Positions 6,375 through 15,611 of a stretch of 36,457 nt of DNA are shown in pieces (within the stretch, counting starts at the first letter, position 1; each line of letters opens with the position of its first letter). Location: the NCBI GenBank assembly GCA_964551985.1, contig CAZKFG010000014.1, positions 1-36,457 on the forward strand, given 5' to 3'. A program made the translations under genes and the position numbers. The notes beneath the pieces are model-generated. The model was given only the letters and a program-made list of their open reading frames with translations. It was not told the DNA's origin and did no database searches. Source of the DNA: CAZKFG01 sp964551985. Lineage in GTDB: Bacteria; Bacillota; Negativicutes; Acidaminococcales; JAISLQ01.

Positions 6375-9119
6375 ATGATGCGTTCACTTTATACTGGGGT
6401 ATCAGGTTTGAGCAATCATCAAACCAGAATGGATGTACTCAGTAACAATATAGCCAATGTCAACACAACAGGCTTTAAAGCAAGCCGTACAGTTTTCTCA
6501 AGCGCCCTTAGCCAAACAATCCAAGGCGCAACATCACCACAAGGTAACGTTGGCGGTATCAACGCCAAACAAATCGGACTAGGTGTAAAAACAGCTGCAA
6601 TAGATATACTGTTTACCAAAACAAGCTTCCAAACAACAAACGTCAACACAGACCTTGCTATCAACGATAACGGCTTTTTCATCGTAAACAACGGCGCGCA
6701 ATCCTTCTACACACGAGCAGGTAACTTCGGTTTTGACGAAGATGGTAGCTTTGTCAACGTTGACGGTCTAAAAGTAATGGGCTGGTTGGCAGATAAAAAT
6801 GGTAATATTAATACTGCTGCACCAATAGAGGCAATAAAAATACCTGTAACAGATACTATGGACCCTAACATAACAACATATCTAAACGCTATTGGCAACT
6901 TAAACTCCTCCGCTGCTTTAGGCATGGCAAATTCAAATTCAAAAGAAGTTTATGACTCTCAAGGCTTTGCCCACAGAACAACAACAATGTACACCAAAAT
7001 TGGCGACAACGAATGGCTAGCAGCTACGGACGTAAAAGGGGTAGAGCCTGGCACTACAGTACAAGGCGCTATAAAAAGAATATCATTCGATGCTTATGGT
7101 AAATATTTAGGTGCTACAGATGTTACGTTGCCAGGGCAGCCATCTAAAGCAATATTTTTAACAGGCTTTTCTTCAAAGTTAAATTTGCCTAATAATGCTA
7201 CTCTTGGTGCTACAATGGCGCAGGTGAGAATCCCTTATACTGACTCTGATGGAAATCCTCAAGATGTGTTATTGGATGCCAAGTGTACTAAAGGTGAAAC
7301 TAAAACAGCAAATGTAAATACTAATAATCAGGTTGCTTTCAATTTTCCACGTAACGCAACTGTTGGTGCAACTGCTACAGGTACAATAACTTATCAAGAT
7401 GTTGACGGTAATAATCAAAGTGCAACGGCAACGGCAACTTGTACACAAAGAGAAACAATTACACACGCACTAAGTAGTGCCACTAGTTTAAATTTACTCC
7501 GTGATGCTGCAACTGGTGCTAATGTTACGACTACAATTCCTTATCAAGATGCTAATGGTAATAACCATAATATAATAATAACTGCAACGTGTGCTGCTGG
7601 AGAAACAGCTGCTGGCGCAAATGATGCTAAATGGAATATAACATATAATCTTAATGGCACAACTCAAACTAAAACATATAATGATCCTATAGGAACACAG
7701 CCTGTTTGGACGCCAATGGCAACAGCGTTACCTAATGGAGATACAGTAACATTCACCCCCAATACACTTAATATTACGTCTAATCCGGGTGCTAATTCTG
7801 TATCGACTACTGCCTTGCCGGCATATAATAGCTATACTACTTACGCAAACGATGCAAAATGGAGTATAACATATGGAACACAAACACAAACTATTACTCC
7901 TCCTGCTACAACTTGTAATTGGAATAGCGTGACAACACCAGGAGCAAATGCTGGTGATGATACAGTTTTTAAACCTACAACAACATTTACTTTTGACAGC
8001 GGTTTTACAGCAACAACTGGAGCAATTGCAACAAATCCTACAACTAGTATAGTGGGTCATGCAGATGCCGAATGGGAAGTTGAGTTTGATTTAAATGGTG
8101 TTAAGCAAACGCATACTTACAGTCCTACATCAACAAGTTTTTCTTGGCAACCAATGACAGCTACTTTACCAAATGGTGATACAGTATCTTTTACTCCAAA
8201 TGCTCAAACCAATCTCGCTGCTGGTATAGCCCCTTCTGCTACTAAAACAGATCCGACAAGAACTGTTGGCACAGCAGTATCAGGAGCCTTTACGACAGTA
8301 GGTATAGAGCTTGATTCTAATGCTAAGTTAAATGATGTGCAAGAAAGTGCAATAACTTTTATGGATTCTAATGGTATTGCTCGTGCTTTAGGCGTTAAAG
8401 CTACATGTACAGCCACACCAACTGCAACAAGTCCGGCGACTTGGAAACTAGAATTTATCGAAAATGGTAAAGTAGTTGGCTCACAAAGCTATTCTACAAT
8501 AGGTGCTGGTAATAGTTTGCCACCGCTTACCTTATCTGACGGCTCACTGGTTGCTTTCGTAGGATCAACTGTTAAGCTTGACAATCAGCCAACAGCAATC
8601 AATACTGTACCTGTAACTCCACAAGGAACGGATATGGCGTTATCATTCCAACCAGCAGGAGGCACAGCAAATCCGTTGACAATAAACATGTCTTATAATG
8701 CTTTGACTCAATATGCTGGTGGATTTAACATGGGTTCTTCTCAACAAGACGGTTATCCGGCTGGTGACTTGGAAGACAAGGTAATTGATGCCTCTGGTAC
8801 GATTATGGGTAAATATTCTAACGGTCAGATGCTTGCGCTAGGTCAAGTCGCTACGGCGATATTTAATAATCAACAAGGCTTAGAAAGAGCAGGTTCGACT
8901 TTATTTACTAAATCCAATAACTCTGGCGATCCGATAATTGGCACGGCAGGTACTGGCGGACGAGGTACAATGCAAGCGGGCGCCTTAGAGATGGCGAATG
9001 TTGATTTATCAGAAGAATTTACTAATATGATAGTAACTCAACGTGGTTATCAATCTAATTCAAGAATTATAACAGTATCAGATGAGATGCTACAAGAGCT
9101 GCTTAATTTGAAAAGATGA
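6375..9119 (+). CDS. flgE: Flagellar hook protein FlgE with a very large repeat-built insert
   Basis: The 914-residue protein has FlgE/F/G-type ends. The N-terminus MMRSLYTGVSGLSNHQTRMD with LSNNIANVNTTGFK is the axial-protein signature, DLAINDNGFFIV and YTRAGNFGFDEDG follow, and the C-terminus has MIVTQRGYQSNSRIIT and DEMLQELLNLKR. Typical FlgE is roughly 400-500 residues. The excess is a Thr/Asn/Ala-rich insert at about residues 260-770, built from two alternating modules. One ends in a short Cys-containing strand (KCTKGET, TCTQRET, TCAAGET, TCTATPT). The other has DAKW...LNG...W.PM...LPNGDTV.FTPN. This insert should form the exposed D2/D3 part of the hook. The start is chosen at ATG 6375 after AAAGGAGGT. 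No other flagellar gene adjoins. Codon use changes from C-ending-rich near the start to A/T-ending in the insert. Confidence 0.85.
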   Translation: MMRSLYTGVSGLSNHQTRMDVLSNNIANVNTTGFKASRTVFSSALSQTIQGATSPQGNVGGINAKQIGLGVKTAAIDILFTKTSFQTTNVNTDLAINDNGFFIVNNGAQSFYTRAGNFGFDEDGSFVNVDGLKVMGWLADKNGNINTAAPIEAIKIPVTDTMDPNITTYLNAIGNLNSSAALGMANSNSKEVYDSQGFAHRTTTMYTKIGDNEWLAATDVKGVEPGTTVQGAIKRISFDAYGKYLGATDVTLPGQPSKAIFLTGFSSKLNLPNNATLGATMAQVRIPYTDSDGNPQDVLLDAKCTKGETKTANVNTNNQVAFNFPRNATVGATATGTITYQDVDGNNQSATATATCTQRETITHALSSATSLNLLRDAATGANVTTTIPYQDANGNNHNIIITATCAAGETAAGANDAKWNITYNLNGTTQTKTYNDPIGTQPVWTPMATALPNGDTVTFTPNTLNITSNPGANSVSTTALPAYNSYTTYANDAKWSITYGTQTQTITPPATTCNWNSVTTPGANAGDDTVFKPTTTFTFDSGFTATTGAIATNPTTSIVGHADAEWEVEFDLNGVKQTHTYSPTSTSFSWQPMTATLPNGDTVSFTPNAQTNLAAGIAPSATKTDPTRTVGTAVSGAFTTVGIELDSNAKLNDVQESAITFMDSNGIARALGVKATCTATPTATSPATWKLEFIENGKVVGSQSYSTIGAGNSLPPLTLSDGSLVAFVGSTVKLDNQPTAINTVPVTPQGTDMALSFQPAGGTANPLTINMSYNALTQYAGGFNMGSSQQDGYPAGDLEDKVIDASGTIMGKYSNGQMLALGQVATAIFNNQQGLERAGSTLFTKSNNSGDPIIGTAGTGGRGTMQAGALEMANVDLSEEFTNMIVTQRGYQSNSRIITVSDEMLQELLNLKR
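7180..8580 (+). repeat. Degenerate protein-level repeats inside flgE
   Basis: Two module types alternate within the hook insert. Type A (about 7180-7308, 7333-7458, 7486-7605 and a diverged copy 8310-8420) has the pattern ATxGAxxxxxIxYxDxDGN, then a beta-like stretch ending in a cysteine. Type B (about 7621-7770, a diverged copy 7846-7990, 8062-8205, and a diverged copy 8434-8575) has DAxWxIxYxLNG...TY...W.PM..xLPNGDTVxFTPN. Copies differ strongly at DNA level, so these are old duplications. Confidence 0.75.
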
Positions 9120-9217
9120 TTTTAAGATGAAAATAAAAAAGTAAATTTAACAAAGTATATATTTGTCAAAAATAAAACAATGGTAAAAATGCTTCGTAAA
9201 AGATTTTGATAAATAGC

Positions 9218-9256
9218 AAAACAAAACACTGCACAATAGAGCAGTGTTTTGTTTTT
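9218..9256 (+). terminator. Intrinsic terminator downstream of flgE
   Basis: A perfect 15-bp stem (left arm AAAACAAAACACTGC at 9218-9232, right arm 9241-9255) with an 8-base loop has a T-run built into and following the right arm. It separates flgE from the tig transcription unit. The 250-base gap 9120-9370 otherwise holds only the tig promoter. Confidence 0.9.
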
Positions 9257-9283
9257 ACATTGCAAAGATTATTTGTATTATAC

Positions 9284-9312
9284 TTGTAATTGATTTTTGT
9301 TTATGCTATGAT
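9284..9312 (+). promoter_or_regulatory. Probable sigma-A promoter of tig-clpPX
   Basis: TTGTAA (9284-9289) and TATGAT (9307-9312) are spaced by exactly 17 bases, about 60 bases ahead of the tig start. I see no CIRCE or CtsR-type operator beside it. Confidence 0.55.
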
Positions 9313-9370
9313 ACTATGAGCTGTATAATATATATTTTTAATGTTTAAATTTTGAGGAGGTCAATTTTTA

Positions 9371-10648
9371 ATGAATGTATCAGTGCAAAAGCTTGAAGAT
9401 AATAAAGTAGTTTTGACAATAACGGTTGAACAAAAAGAGGTTGCCAAAGCATATGATAGTGCTTGGAAGGGTATCGCTACAAAGATTAATATTCCAGGCT
9501 TTAGAAAAGGTAAAGCGCCAAGAAAAATTGTTGAAAGTAGAGTTGGACTAGAGGCTATTAAAGAAGAAGCTTTTGACATTATTGCTAAAAAAGTTTATGG
9601 ACCAGCACTAGATCAAGCAGATGTAGAGCCTGTTAGCCATCCATCTGTAGATATTGAAACTTTAGAAGAAGATAAAGATGCTAAATTTACAGTTACAGTT
9701 ACTGTAAAACCAGAGGCTACTCTTGGTGAATATAAAGGTCTTGAAGTAGAGAAGGTTGTTCGCGAAATTGGTGAACAAGATGTTTTGGACAGCCTTGAAA
9801 AATTGCGTGAAAAGAAAGCTGAAATGGTAGTCGTTGAAGATGCTGTTTTGCAAAAAGGCGATTTGGCAGTTATTGACTTTGCCGGCTTTATTGACGGTCA
9901 AGCATTTAGCGGTGGTGAAGGCAAGGCTTATCCGCTAGAAATTGGATCAGGTAGTTTTATACCAGGCTTTGAAGACCAACTTATCGGTGCCAAAAAGGGA
10001 CAAGAGTGCCAAGTAAAGGTTTCTTTCCCAGAAGATTATTTTGCTAAAGAGCTTGCTGGCAAAGAGGCTGAATTTAAAGTAACTGTTCATGATGTTAAAC
10101 GTAAAACAATGCCTGAATTGACTGATGAATTTATCAAAGATAATAGTGAATTTGCAACAGTTGATGAGTGGAAAAAAGATTGTCTTGAAAGACTAGAAAA
10201 ACTTGCACAAGATAATGCGCAAAGAGAATATGAAAATAATCTTGTGAAAAAGGCGATTGACAACGCAAGTGTTGAGATACCTGAAATTATGGTGCAAAAT
10301 AAAATAACAGATATTTTGCAAGATATGGCATATAGTTTACAACAACGTGGCTTAAAATTTGAAGATTATTTAAAATATATTAATAAAACAGTAGAAGAAC
10401 TTAGAGAAAGCTATAAAGAGTCTGCAACTGCTGATGTTAAAGCAGAGCTTGTTATGGATGCTATTGCTAAAGTCGAGAATTTAAAAGTAGAAGAACAAGA
10501 ACTACAAACAGAAGTGGAAATGATGGCGCAAGGTTATGGTCAATCTGTTGATGAGATTAAAAAAACCTTAGTTAAAACAGGAAATATTTACATGGTGAAT
10601 AAATCTATTTTACGTAGAAAAGCCGCAAGACTTATTTTAGGCAATTAA
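9371..10648 (+). CDS. tig: Trigger factor, ribosome-associated chaperone/prolyl isomerase
   Basis: Binds the ribosome exit tunnel and assists folding of nascent chains. The 425 residues fit the standard three-part architecture. The N-terminal ribosome-binding domain carries the signature GFRKGKAPRKIVESRVG at about residue 45. The FKBP-type isomerase domain (about 150-245) contains GDLAVIDFAGFIDGQAFSGG and GSFIPGFEDQLIG. A helical C-terminal arm follows. ATG 9371 is preceded by GAGGAGGT nine bases upstream. Position immediately before clpP and clpX is the classical order. It has its own upstream promoter and no visible internal terminator before clpP, so tig, clpP and clpX are probably cotranscribed. 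Confidence 0.97.
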   Translation: MNVSVQKLEDNKVVLTITVEQKEVAKAYDSAWKGIATKINIPGFRKGKAPRKIVESRVGLEAIKEEAFDIIAKKVYGPALDQADVEPVSHPSVDIETLEEDKDAKFTVTVTVKPEATLGEYKGLEVEKVVREIGEQDVLDSLEKLREKKAEMVVVEDAVLQKGDLAVIDFAGFIDGQAFSGGEGKAYPLEIGSGSFIPGFEDQLIGAKKGQECQVKVSFPEDYFAKELAGKEAEFKVTVHDVKRKTMPELTDEFIKDNSEFATVDEWKKDCLERLEKLAQDNAQREYENNLVKKAIDNASVEIPEIMVQNKITDILQDMAYSLQQRGLKFEDYLKYINKTVEELRESYKESATADVKAELVMDAIAKVENLKVEEQELQTEVEMMAQGYGQSVDEIKKTLVKTGNIYMVNKSILRRKAARLILGN

Positions 10649-10682
10649 AAAGAGGTTTGTTTTTTAGAAAGGAATTTTGGTT

Positions 10683-11279
10683 ATGAGTTTTGTACCTATA
10701 GTAGTAGAGCAGTCCAATCGTGGCGAGAGAGCCTATGATATTTATTCAAGATTGCTAAAAGATAGAATAGTTTTTATTGGTGGTCCTATAAATGATATGA
10801 TGGCAAATTTGATTATTGCCCAATTGTTATTTTTAGAATCAGAAGATCCTGATAAAGATATTCATTTATATATTAATAGTCCTGGTGGCGTTGTTACAGC
10901 CGGTCTTGCTATTTACGATACAATGCAATATATAAAACCTGATGTTTCAACAATTTGCATTGGTATGGCGGCAAGTATGGGGGCATTGCTTCTTACTGCT
11001 GGAGCTAAAGGTAAGCGTTATTCGCTTCCTTATTCTAGAATTATGATTCATCAACCGCTAGGTGGCGCACAAGGTCAAGCAACAGATATCGAGATACACG
11101 CCAGAGAGATTTTGCGTTTGCGTGATGTTGGAAATGAAATTTTAGTAAGGCACACAGACCAACCTTTAGAGAAAATCCAAAATGATACTGAAAGAGATTT
11201 TTTCATGTCGGCTCAAGCGGCACAAGAGTATGGTTTGATAGATAAAGTTATTGTTCGTGGTGAGAAATATACAAAATAA
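10683..11279 (+). CDS. clpP: ATP-dependent Clp protease proteolytic subunit
   Basis: Serine peptidase forming the tetradecameric barrel that degrades proteins unfolded by ClpX or ClpC. The catalytic triad is intact: Ser98 in GMAASMGALL, His123 in MIHQPLGG, and Asp172 in TERDFFMS. At 198 residues it has normal length. I start at ATG 10683 because AGAAAGGA lies nine bases upstream; a TTG six bases earlier would give an extra Met-Val and has a poorer spacing. It sits between tig and clpX, its ATPase partner, with 29 bases to the clpX start. Confidence 0.97.
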   Translation: MSFVPIVVEQSNRGERAYDIYSRLLKDRIVFIGGPINDMMANLIIAQLLFLESEDPDKDIHLYINSPGGVVTAGLAIYDTMQYIKPDVSTICIGMAASMGALLLTAGAKGKRYSLPYSRIMIHQPLGGAQGQATDIEIHAREILRLRDVGNEILVRHTDQPLEKIQNDTERDFFMSAQAAQEYGLIDKVIVRGEKYTK

Positions 11280-11308
11280 ACTAGTGCCACAAAATGAGGT
11301 GAAGTACC

Positions 11309-12601
11309 GTGATTAAATTTAATGGTGATGACAAAGGGCGTTTAAAATGCTCTTTTTGTGGAAAGCTGCAAGAACAAGTTAGAAAGCTTGTTGCAGGTCC
11401 AGGAGTATATATTTGTGATGAGTGTATTGAGCTTTGCAATGAAATTATTGCCGAAGAGCTACACGAACAATCTCGTTCTAATATAGACAGGGATTTGCCA
11501 AAACCTAAAGAGATAAAAAGTATTTTAGACCAGTATGTTATAGGTCAAAATGCAGCTAAAAAAACTCTTTCGGTGGCCGTTTACAATCACTACAAAAGGA
11601 TAAACAATCTTGCCGATAAGCCACTTGCAAGATATGAAAATAATAGAGTAGAAGAAGTTGAACTGCAAAAATCCAACATTTTGATGTTAGGACCTACAGG
11701 TAGCGGTAAGACCCTTTTAGCTCAAACTTTAGCTAAAATTTTAAATGTACCATTTGCTATTGCAGATGCTACATCTTTAACTGAAGCTGGATATGTTGGC
11801 GAAGATGTTGAAAATATTTTGCTTAAACTTATCCAAGCGGCAGAATTTGATGTTGAAAAAGCTGAACGTGGAATTATCTATATTGATGAGATAGATAAAA
11901 TTGCCAGAAAGTCAGAAAATCCTTCTATTACGCGTGATGTATCAGGTGAAGGTGTCCAACAGGCACTACTTAAAATTTTAGAAGGTACTGTTGCCTCTGT
12001 TCCGCCACAAGGTGGTAGAAAACATCCGCATCAAGAATTTTTGCAAATTGATACTACAAATATTTTGTTTATTTGTGGCGGTGCTTTTGCAGGAATTGAA
12101 GGGATTATCGGTAATCGTATTGGTAAAAAAACTATGGGCTTTGGTGCCGATATAAAAAGTAAAAAAGATAATAAAGATATAGATGTATTGCACAGTGTTT
12201 TGCCTGAGGATTTGCTTAAATTTGGTTTGATACCAGAATTTGTTGGTCGTCTGCCTGTTGTTGTTACACTAGATACTCTAGATGAAAAAGCGCTTATAAG
12301 CATTTTAAGAGAGCCAAAAAATGCTTTAGTCAAACAATATCAAAAACTTTTACATATGGATGATGTAGAACTAGAATTTGAAGAAGAAGCACTTGTCGAA
12401 GTTGCCAAAGAAGCACTAAAACGCAACACCGGTGCTAGAGGACTTAGGGCAATAATTGAGGCAATAATGTGTGATGTGATGTATGAAATTCCTTCGCGTG
12501 ATGATGTTGTTAAATGCGTTGTTACTCAAGATGTTGTTTTGAAAAAATCAGAACCGACAATTATTTGTAAGTGTGATGACAAAAAAGAAGAATCAGCTTA
12601 A
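11309..12601 (+). CDS. clpX: ATP-dependent Clp protease ATP-binding subunit ClpX
   Basis: AAA+ unfoldase that feeds tagged substrates to ClpP. The 430-residue protein has an N-terminal C4 zinc-binding domain (CSFCGKLQ near residue 12 and CDECIELC near residue 38). Walker A GPTGSGKT lies at about residue 128, the pore-loop GYVGED next, and Walker B IIYIDEIDK at about 190. The family's ClpP-binding loop (IGF/IGL-type) appears as IGN/IGKKTMGFGADIK, so the loop residues deserve a closer look. GTG start after GAGGTGA. A short hairpin with a T-run follows the stop, separating it from lon. Confidence 0.96.
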   Translation: MIKFNGDDKGRLKCSFCGKLQEQVRKLVAGPGVYICDECIELCNEIIAEELHEQSRSNIDRDLPKPKEIKSILDQYVIGQNAAKKTLSVAVYNHYKRINNLADKPLARYENNRVEEVELQKSNILMLGPTGSGKTLLAQTLAKILNVPFAIADATSLTEAGYVGEDVENILLKLIQAAEFDVEKAERGIIYIDEIDKIARKSENPSITRDVSGEGVQQALLKILEGTVASVPPQGGRKHPHQEFLQIDTTNILFICGGAFAGIEGIIGNRIGKKTMGFGADIKSKKDNKDIDVLHSVLPEDLLKFGLIPEFVGRLPVVVTLDTLDEKALISILREPKNALVKQYQKLLHMDDVELEFEEEALVEVAKEALKRNTGARGLRAIIEAIMCDVMYEIPSRDDVVKCVVTQDVVLKKSEPTIICKCDDKKEESA

Positions 12602-12612
12602 ATTTAAAGAAG

Positions 12613-12640
12613 GAAAGAGTTTCGCGCTCTTTCTTTTTTT
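12613..12640 (+). terminator. Intrinsic terminator between clpX and lon
   Basis: A 7-bp stem GAAAGAG/CTCTTTC with a 7-base loop is followed by seven T. The stem is A/T-rich and moderate in strength, so partial read-through into lon is likely. Confidence 0.65.
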
Positions 12641-12676
12641 GACAGTATATGGTTTTTGTGATGAGGAGGTATTGTT

Positions 12677-14992
12677 GTGACTAATGAAAAAAGCCAAAAA
12701 AGCTATCCTCTGTTGCCTCTACGTGGTATTTTAGTTTTTCCTACAATGATAATCCATCTTGATGTAGGTCGAGATAAATCTATAAAAGCACTAGAATCAG
12801 CAATGATGTTAGATAGGCTTATAATGCTTGCAACGCAAAAAGATGCACAAATAGACAATCCCACTGTTGATGATGTTTTTGAGGTTGGAACTGTTATGCA
12901 GATAAAACAGTTGCTAAAATTACCTGGCGGTACTATTAGAATTTTAGTGGAAGGTTTGCATAGAGGTAAAATTGTACAATTTGACGATAGTGGCGAATAT
13001 ATAAATGTTTTGGTCGATGAGTATATTGAACAAAATGTCAGTGGTGTTGAGATAGAAACTTTAAAAAGAATTGTTTGCGAAAAGTTTGAACAATGGGTGA
13101 AGGTGGGCAAAAAAATTCCATCTGACACGCTTTTGTCGGTTTTTGGCGTGGAAGAAGCGGGCAAACTTGCAGATATAATTGCAGGGAATTTGTTTTTGAG
13201 CATTGAAGATAAACAAAGTATTTTAAATGCAGTAGATATTGAAGAGCGCTTGACAATACTATATAATCTTTTGACTCGAGAGCTAGAAATTTTAGAGGTG
13301 GAAAAAAAGATTTCTCAAAGAGTTAGAAAGCAAGTTGAGAAAAATCAAAAAGAGTACTACTTGCGTGAGCAAGTCAAAGCAATAAACAAAGAACTTGGCG
13401 ATTTTGGTGATAAAGCCAGTGAAGCAGCAGAGTTTAGGCGTCAAGTAGAAGAAGGTCAGTTCCCTACTGATGTCCAAGAGAAAATTTTAAAAGAAGTTGA
13501 TAGACTAGAGCGAATGTCACCTATGACAGCTGAGAGCTCTGTTGTAAGAACTTACATTGAAACGTTAATCTCTCTTCCTTGGACTGCTGCTACTCAAGAT
13601 AATATTGATATTACAAGAGCCCAAATTGTGCTTGATGAAGACCACTACGCTTTGGATAAAGTCAAAGAGCGTATTTTAGAACATCTTGCTGTTAGATGTT
13701 TAACTGAAGATACAAAGGGTCAGATAGTTTGTTTGGTTGGCCCTCCAGGAGTTGGTAAAACTTCTATTGCCAAATCTGTCGCCAGAGCAATGGATAGAAA
13801 ATTTACAAGAGCCTCTTTAGGTGGCGTTCGAGATGAGGCTGAGATAAGAGGACATAGACGTACTTACGTCGGAGCATTGCCTGGTAGAATTATACAAGGT
13901 ATGCGCAATTGCGGATTTAAAAATCCGGTATTTTTACTAGATGAAATAGACAAAATGAGCAGTGATTTTCGTGGCGATCCGGCCTCGGCCCTGCTTGAGG
14001 TTTTAGATCCTGAACAAAATAGCACTTTTAGTGATCATTATGTAGAACTGCCATTTGATTTATCAAAAGTCTTTTGGATTGTTACAGCAAATACTTTGCA
14101 TCCAATTCCAAGACCACTGCTTGACCGTATGGAAGTAATTTCTTTGCCCGGCTATACAGAGTTTGAGAAAAAAGAGATTGCGCTAAGATATTTAATTCCT
14201 AAACAAGTAAAATTGCATGGTCTGGAAAACGGACGCATTTCAATTTCTGATAAGACGATATTTAGAATTATAAGAGAATATACTCGTGAGGCAGGGGTTA
14301 GAAACTTAGAGCGAAGTATTGCTACTATTTGTCGTAAGGTTGCTAAAATAGTTGTAGATAAGAAGAAAAACTCGGTTGTTGTAAATACAGGTAATTTAGA
14401 AAAATATTTAGGTGTTCCTAAGTATTTTGAAAACGATAAGCGCCAAGAAGCAGAAGCTGGTGTTGTTACGGGTCTTGCGTGGACAAGTGTTGGCGGTGAT
14501 GTTTTGGAAGTGGAGACTTCTGTCACCAAAGGCAAAGGCGAACTTTTGCTAACGGGTCAACTTGGTGATGTTATGAAAGAATCTGCTAAAGCTGGTTATA
14601 CCTATATCCGTAATCGGACACAAGAACTTAAAATACCAGAAGATTTTTATGAAAAATTAGATATGCATATACATTTGCCTGAAGGGGCTATACCTAAAGA
14701 CGGTCCATCAGCAGGTATTACAATGGCAACATCTATGGTTTCAGCACTTACAGGACGTAAAGTTTTTCCTGATATTGCGATGACAGGTGAGATTACTTTG
14801 CGTGGACGGGTGCTTCCTGTAGGAGGAATTAAGGAAAAAGTCTTAGCGGCACACAGGTGCGGCATTAGAAAAATTGTTCTACCTGCTGCAAATAAGCGTG
14901 ATTTGCAAGATATTCCTGATAATGTAAAAAAAGCAATGGAGTTTTTGCCAGTAAGCCATATGGATCAAGTGCTTAACTTGGCATTAGAGTAG
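12677..14992 (+). CDS. lon: ATP-dependent protease Lon
   Basis: Single-chain AAA+ protease for damaged and regulatory proteins. The 771 residues are full length. The N-terminal substrate-binding LON domain covers residues ~8-200, a coiled-coil helical linker rich in Lys/Glu follows, Walker A GPPGVGKT lies at ~355-362, Walker B VFLLDEIDK comes next, and a C-terminal peptidase domain has the catalytic dyad Ser678 (PKDGPSAG) and Lys721 (GGIKEKVLAA), spaced 43 residues as in E. coli Lon. GTG start with GAGGAGGT six bases upstream. The ysxC ATG is only four bases after the stop, so both are translated together. Confidence 0.97.
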   Translation: MTNEKSQKSYPLLPLRGILVFPTMIIHLDVGRDKSIKALESAMMLDRLIMLATQKDAQIDNPTVDDVFEVGTVMQIKQLLKLPGGTIRILVEGLHRGKIVQFDDSGEYINVLVDEYIEQNVSGVEIETLKRIVCEKFEQWVKVGKKIPSDTLLSVFGVEEAGKLADIIAGNLFLSIEDKQSILNAVDIEERLTILYNLLTRELEILEVEKKISQRVRKQVEKNQKEYYLREQVKAINKELGDFGDKASEAAEFRRQVEEGQFPTDVQEKILKEVDRLERMSPMTAESSVVRTYIETLISLPWTAATQDNIDITRAQIVLDEDHYALDKVKERILEHLAVRCLTEDTKGQIVCLVGPPGVGKTSIAKSVARAMDRKFTRASLGGVRDEAEIRGHRRTYVGALPGRIIQGMRNCGFKNPVFLLDEIDKMSSDFRGDPASALLEVLDPEQNSTFSDHYVELPFDLSKVFWIVTANTLHPIPRPLLDRMEVISLPGYTEFEKKEIALRYLIPKQVKLHGLENGRISISDKTIFRIIREYTREAGVRNLERSIATICRKVAKIVVDKKKNSVVVNTGNLEKYLGVPKYFENDKRQEAEAGVVTGLAWTSVGGDVLEVETSVTKGKGELLLTGQLGDVMKESAKAGYTYIRNRTQELKIPEDFYEKLDMHIHLPEGAIPKDGPSAGITMATSMVSALTGRKVFPDIAMTGEITLRGRVLPVGGIKEKVLAAHRCGIRKIVLPAANKRDLQDIPDNVKKAMEFLPVSHMDQVLNLALE

Positions 14993-14995
14993 ATT

Positions 14996-15607
14996 ATGTG
15001 GGATTTTATAAAAGCAAATTATATTCGTTCAGCAGTGCAAAAAGATCAGTATGAAGACTTGATTTTGCCGCAAGTAGCGTTTGTTGGTAGATCTAATGTA
15101 GGAAAATCATCTTTGATAAACTCATTGTGTCGTCAACGTAGTTTAGCAAAAACGAGTTCTACACCGGGAAAAACAAGGACAGTAAACTTTTTTTCGGTTA
15201 ATGCCAAATATGCAGAAGATAAATTGCCAAGACGAGAATTTTATATTGTGGATTTGCCAGGTTATGGATTTGCTAAAGCGTCTAAAACGGATAAAGCGCA
15301 ATGGTCAAAATTTATTCAGGCATATGTAGAAGGTATGGAAAGCTTACAAAAGGTTTATCAGCTTATTGATATAAGACATGATTTGATGAAAAATGATTTA
15401 GAATGTTTCGAATGGCTAAAAAGCCTTGGAGTGTCAACAAAAATCATTTTTACAAAAGCAGATAAAATCGGCAAAACAAAAGTAGCTATGCAAAAAGCAA
15501 GCCTTTGCAGAGCGCTTGGAATAAGAGCTGAGGATGCTATTGTGTATTCAGCAGTAAGTTCTTTAGGAAGACAAGAATTGATAGAAGATATTATAAATAA
15601 TTTATAG
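14996..15607 (+). CDS. ysxC: Ribosome biogenesis GTP-binding protein YsxC/EngB
   Basis: Small essential-type TRAFAC GTPase that assists assembly of the large ribosomal subunit. All G motifs are visible in 203 residues: G1 GRSNVGKSSL at about residue 31, the switch Thr in STPGKTRTVNFF, G3 DLPGYGFAK, G4 TKAD and the G5-like SAVSS near the end. The ATG is four bases after lon. The lon-ysxC pairing is a widespread Firmicute arrangement. ysxC appears to lack a strong ribosome binding site of its own (lon's end reads GCATTAGAG), which fits coupling to lon translation. Confidence 0.96.
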   Translation: MWDFIKANYIRSAVQKDQYEDLILPQVAFVGRSNVGKSSLINSLCRQRSLAKTSSTPGKTRTVNFFSVNAKYAEDKLPRREFYIVDLPGYGFAKASKTDKAQWSKFIQAYVEGMESLQKVYQLIDIRHDLMKNDLECFEWLKSLGVSTKIIFTKADKIGKTKVAMQKASLCRALGIRAEDAIVYSAVSSLGRQELIEDIINNL

Positions 15608-15611
15608 TGTT

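Noticed and set aside
7728..8060. Cysteine-rich minus-strand frame inside flgE
   Set aside because: Its Cys richness is produced by reading the Thr/Asn/Ala codons of the repeats backwards; no start signal supports it.
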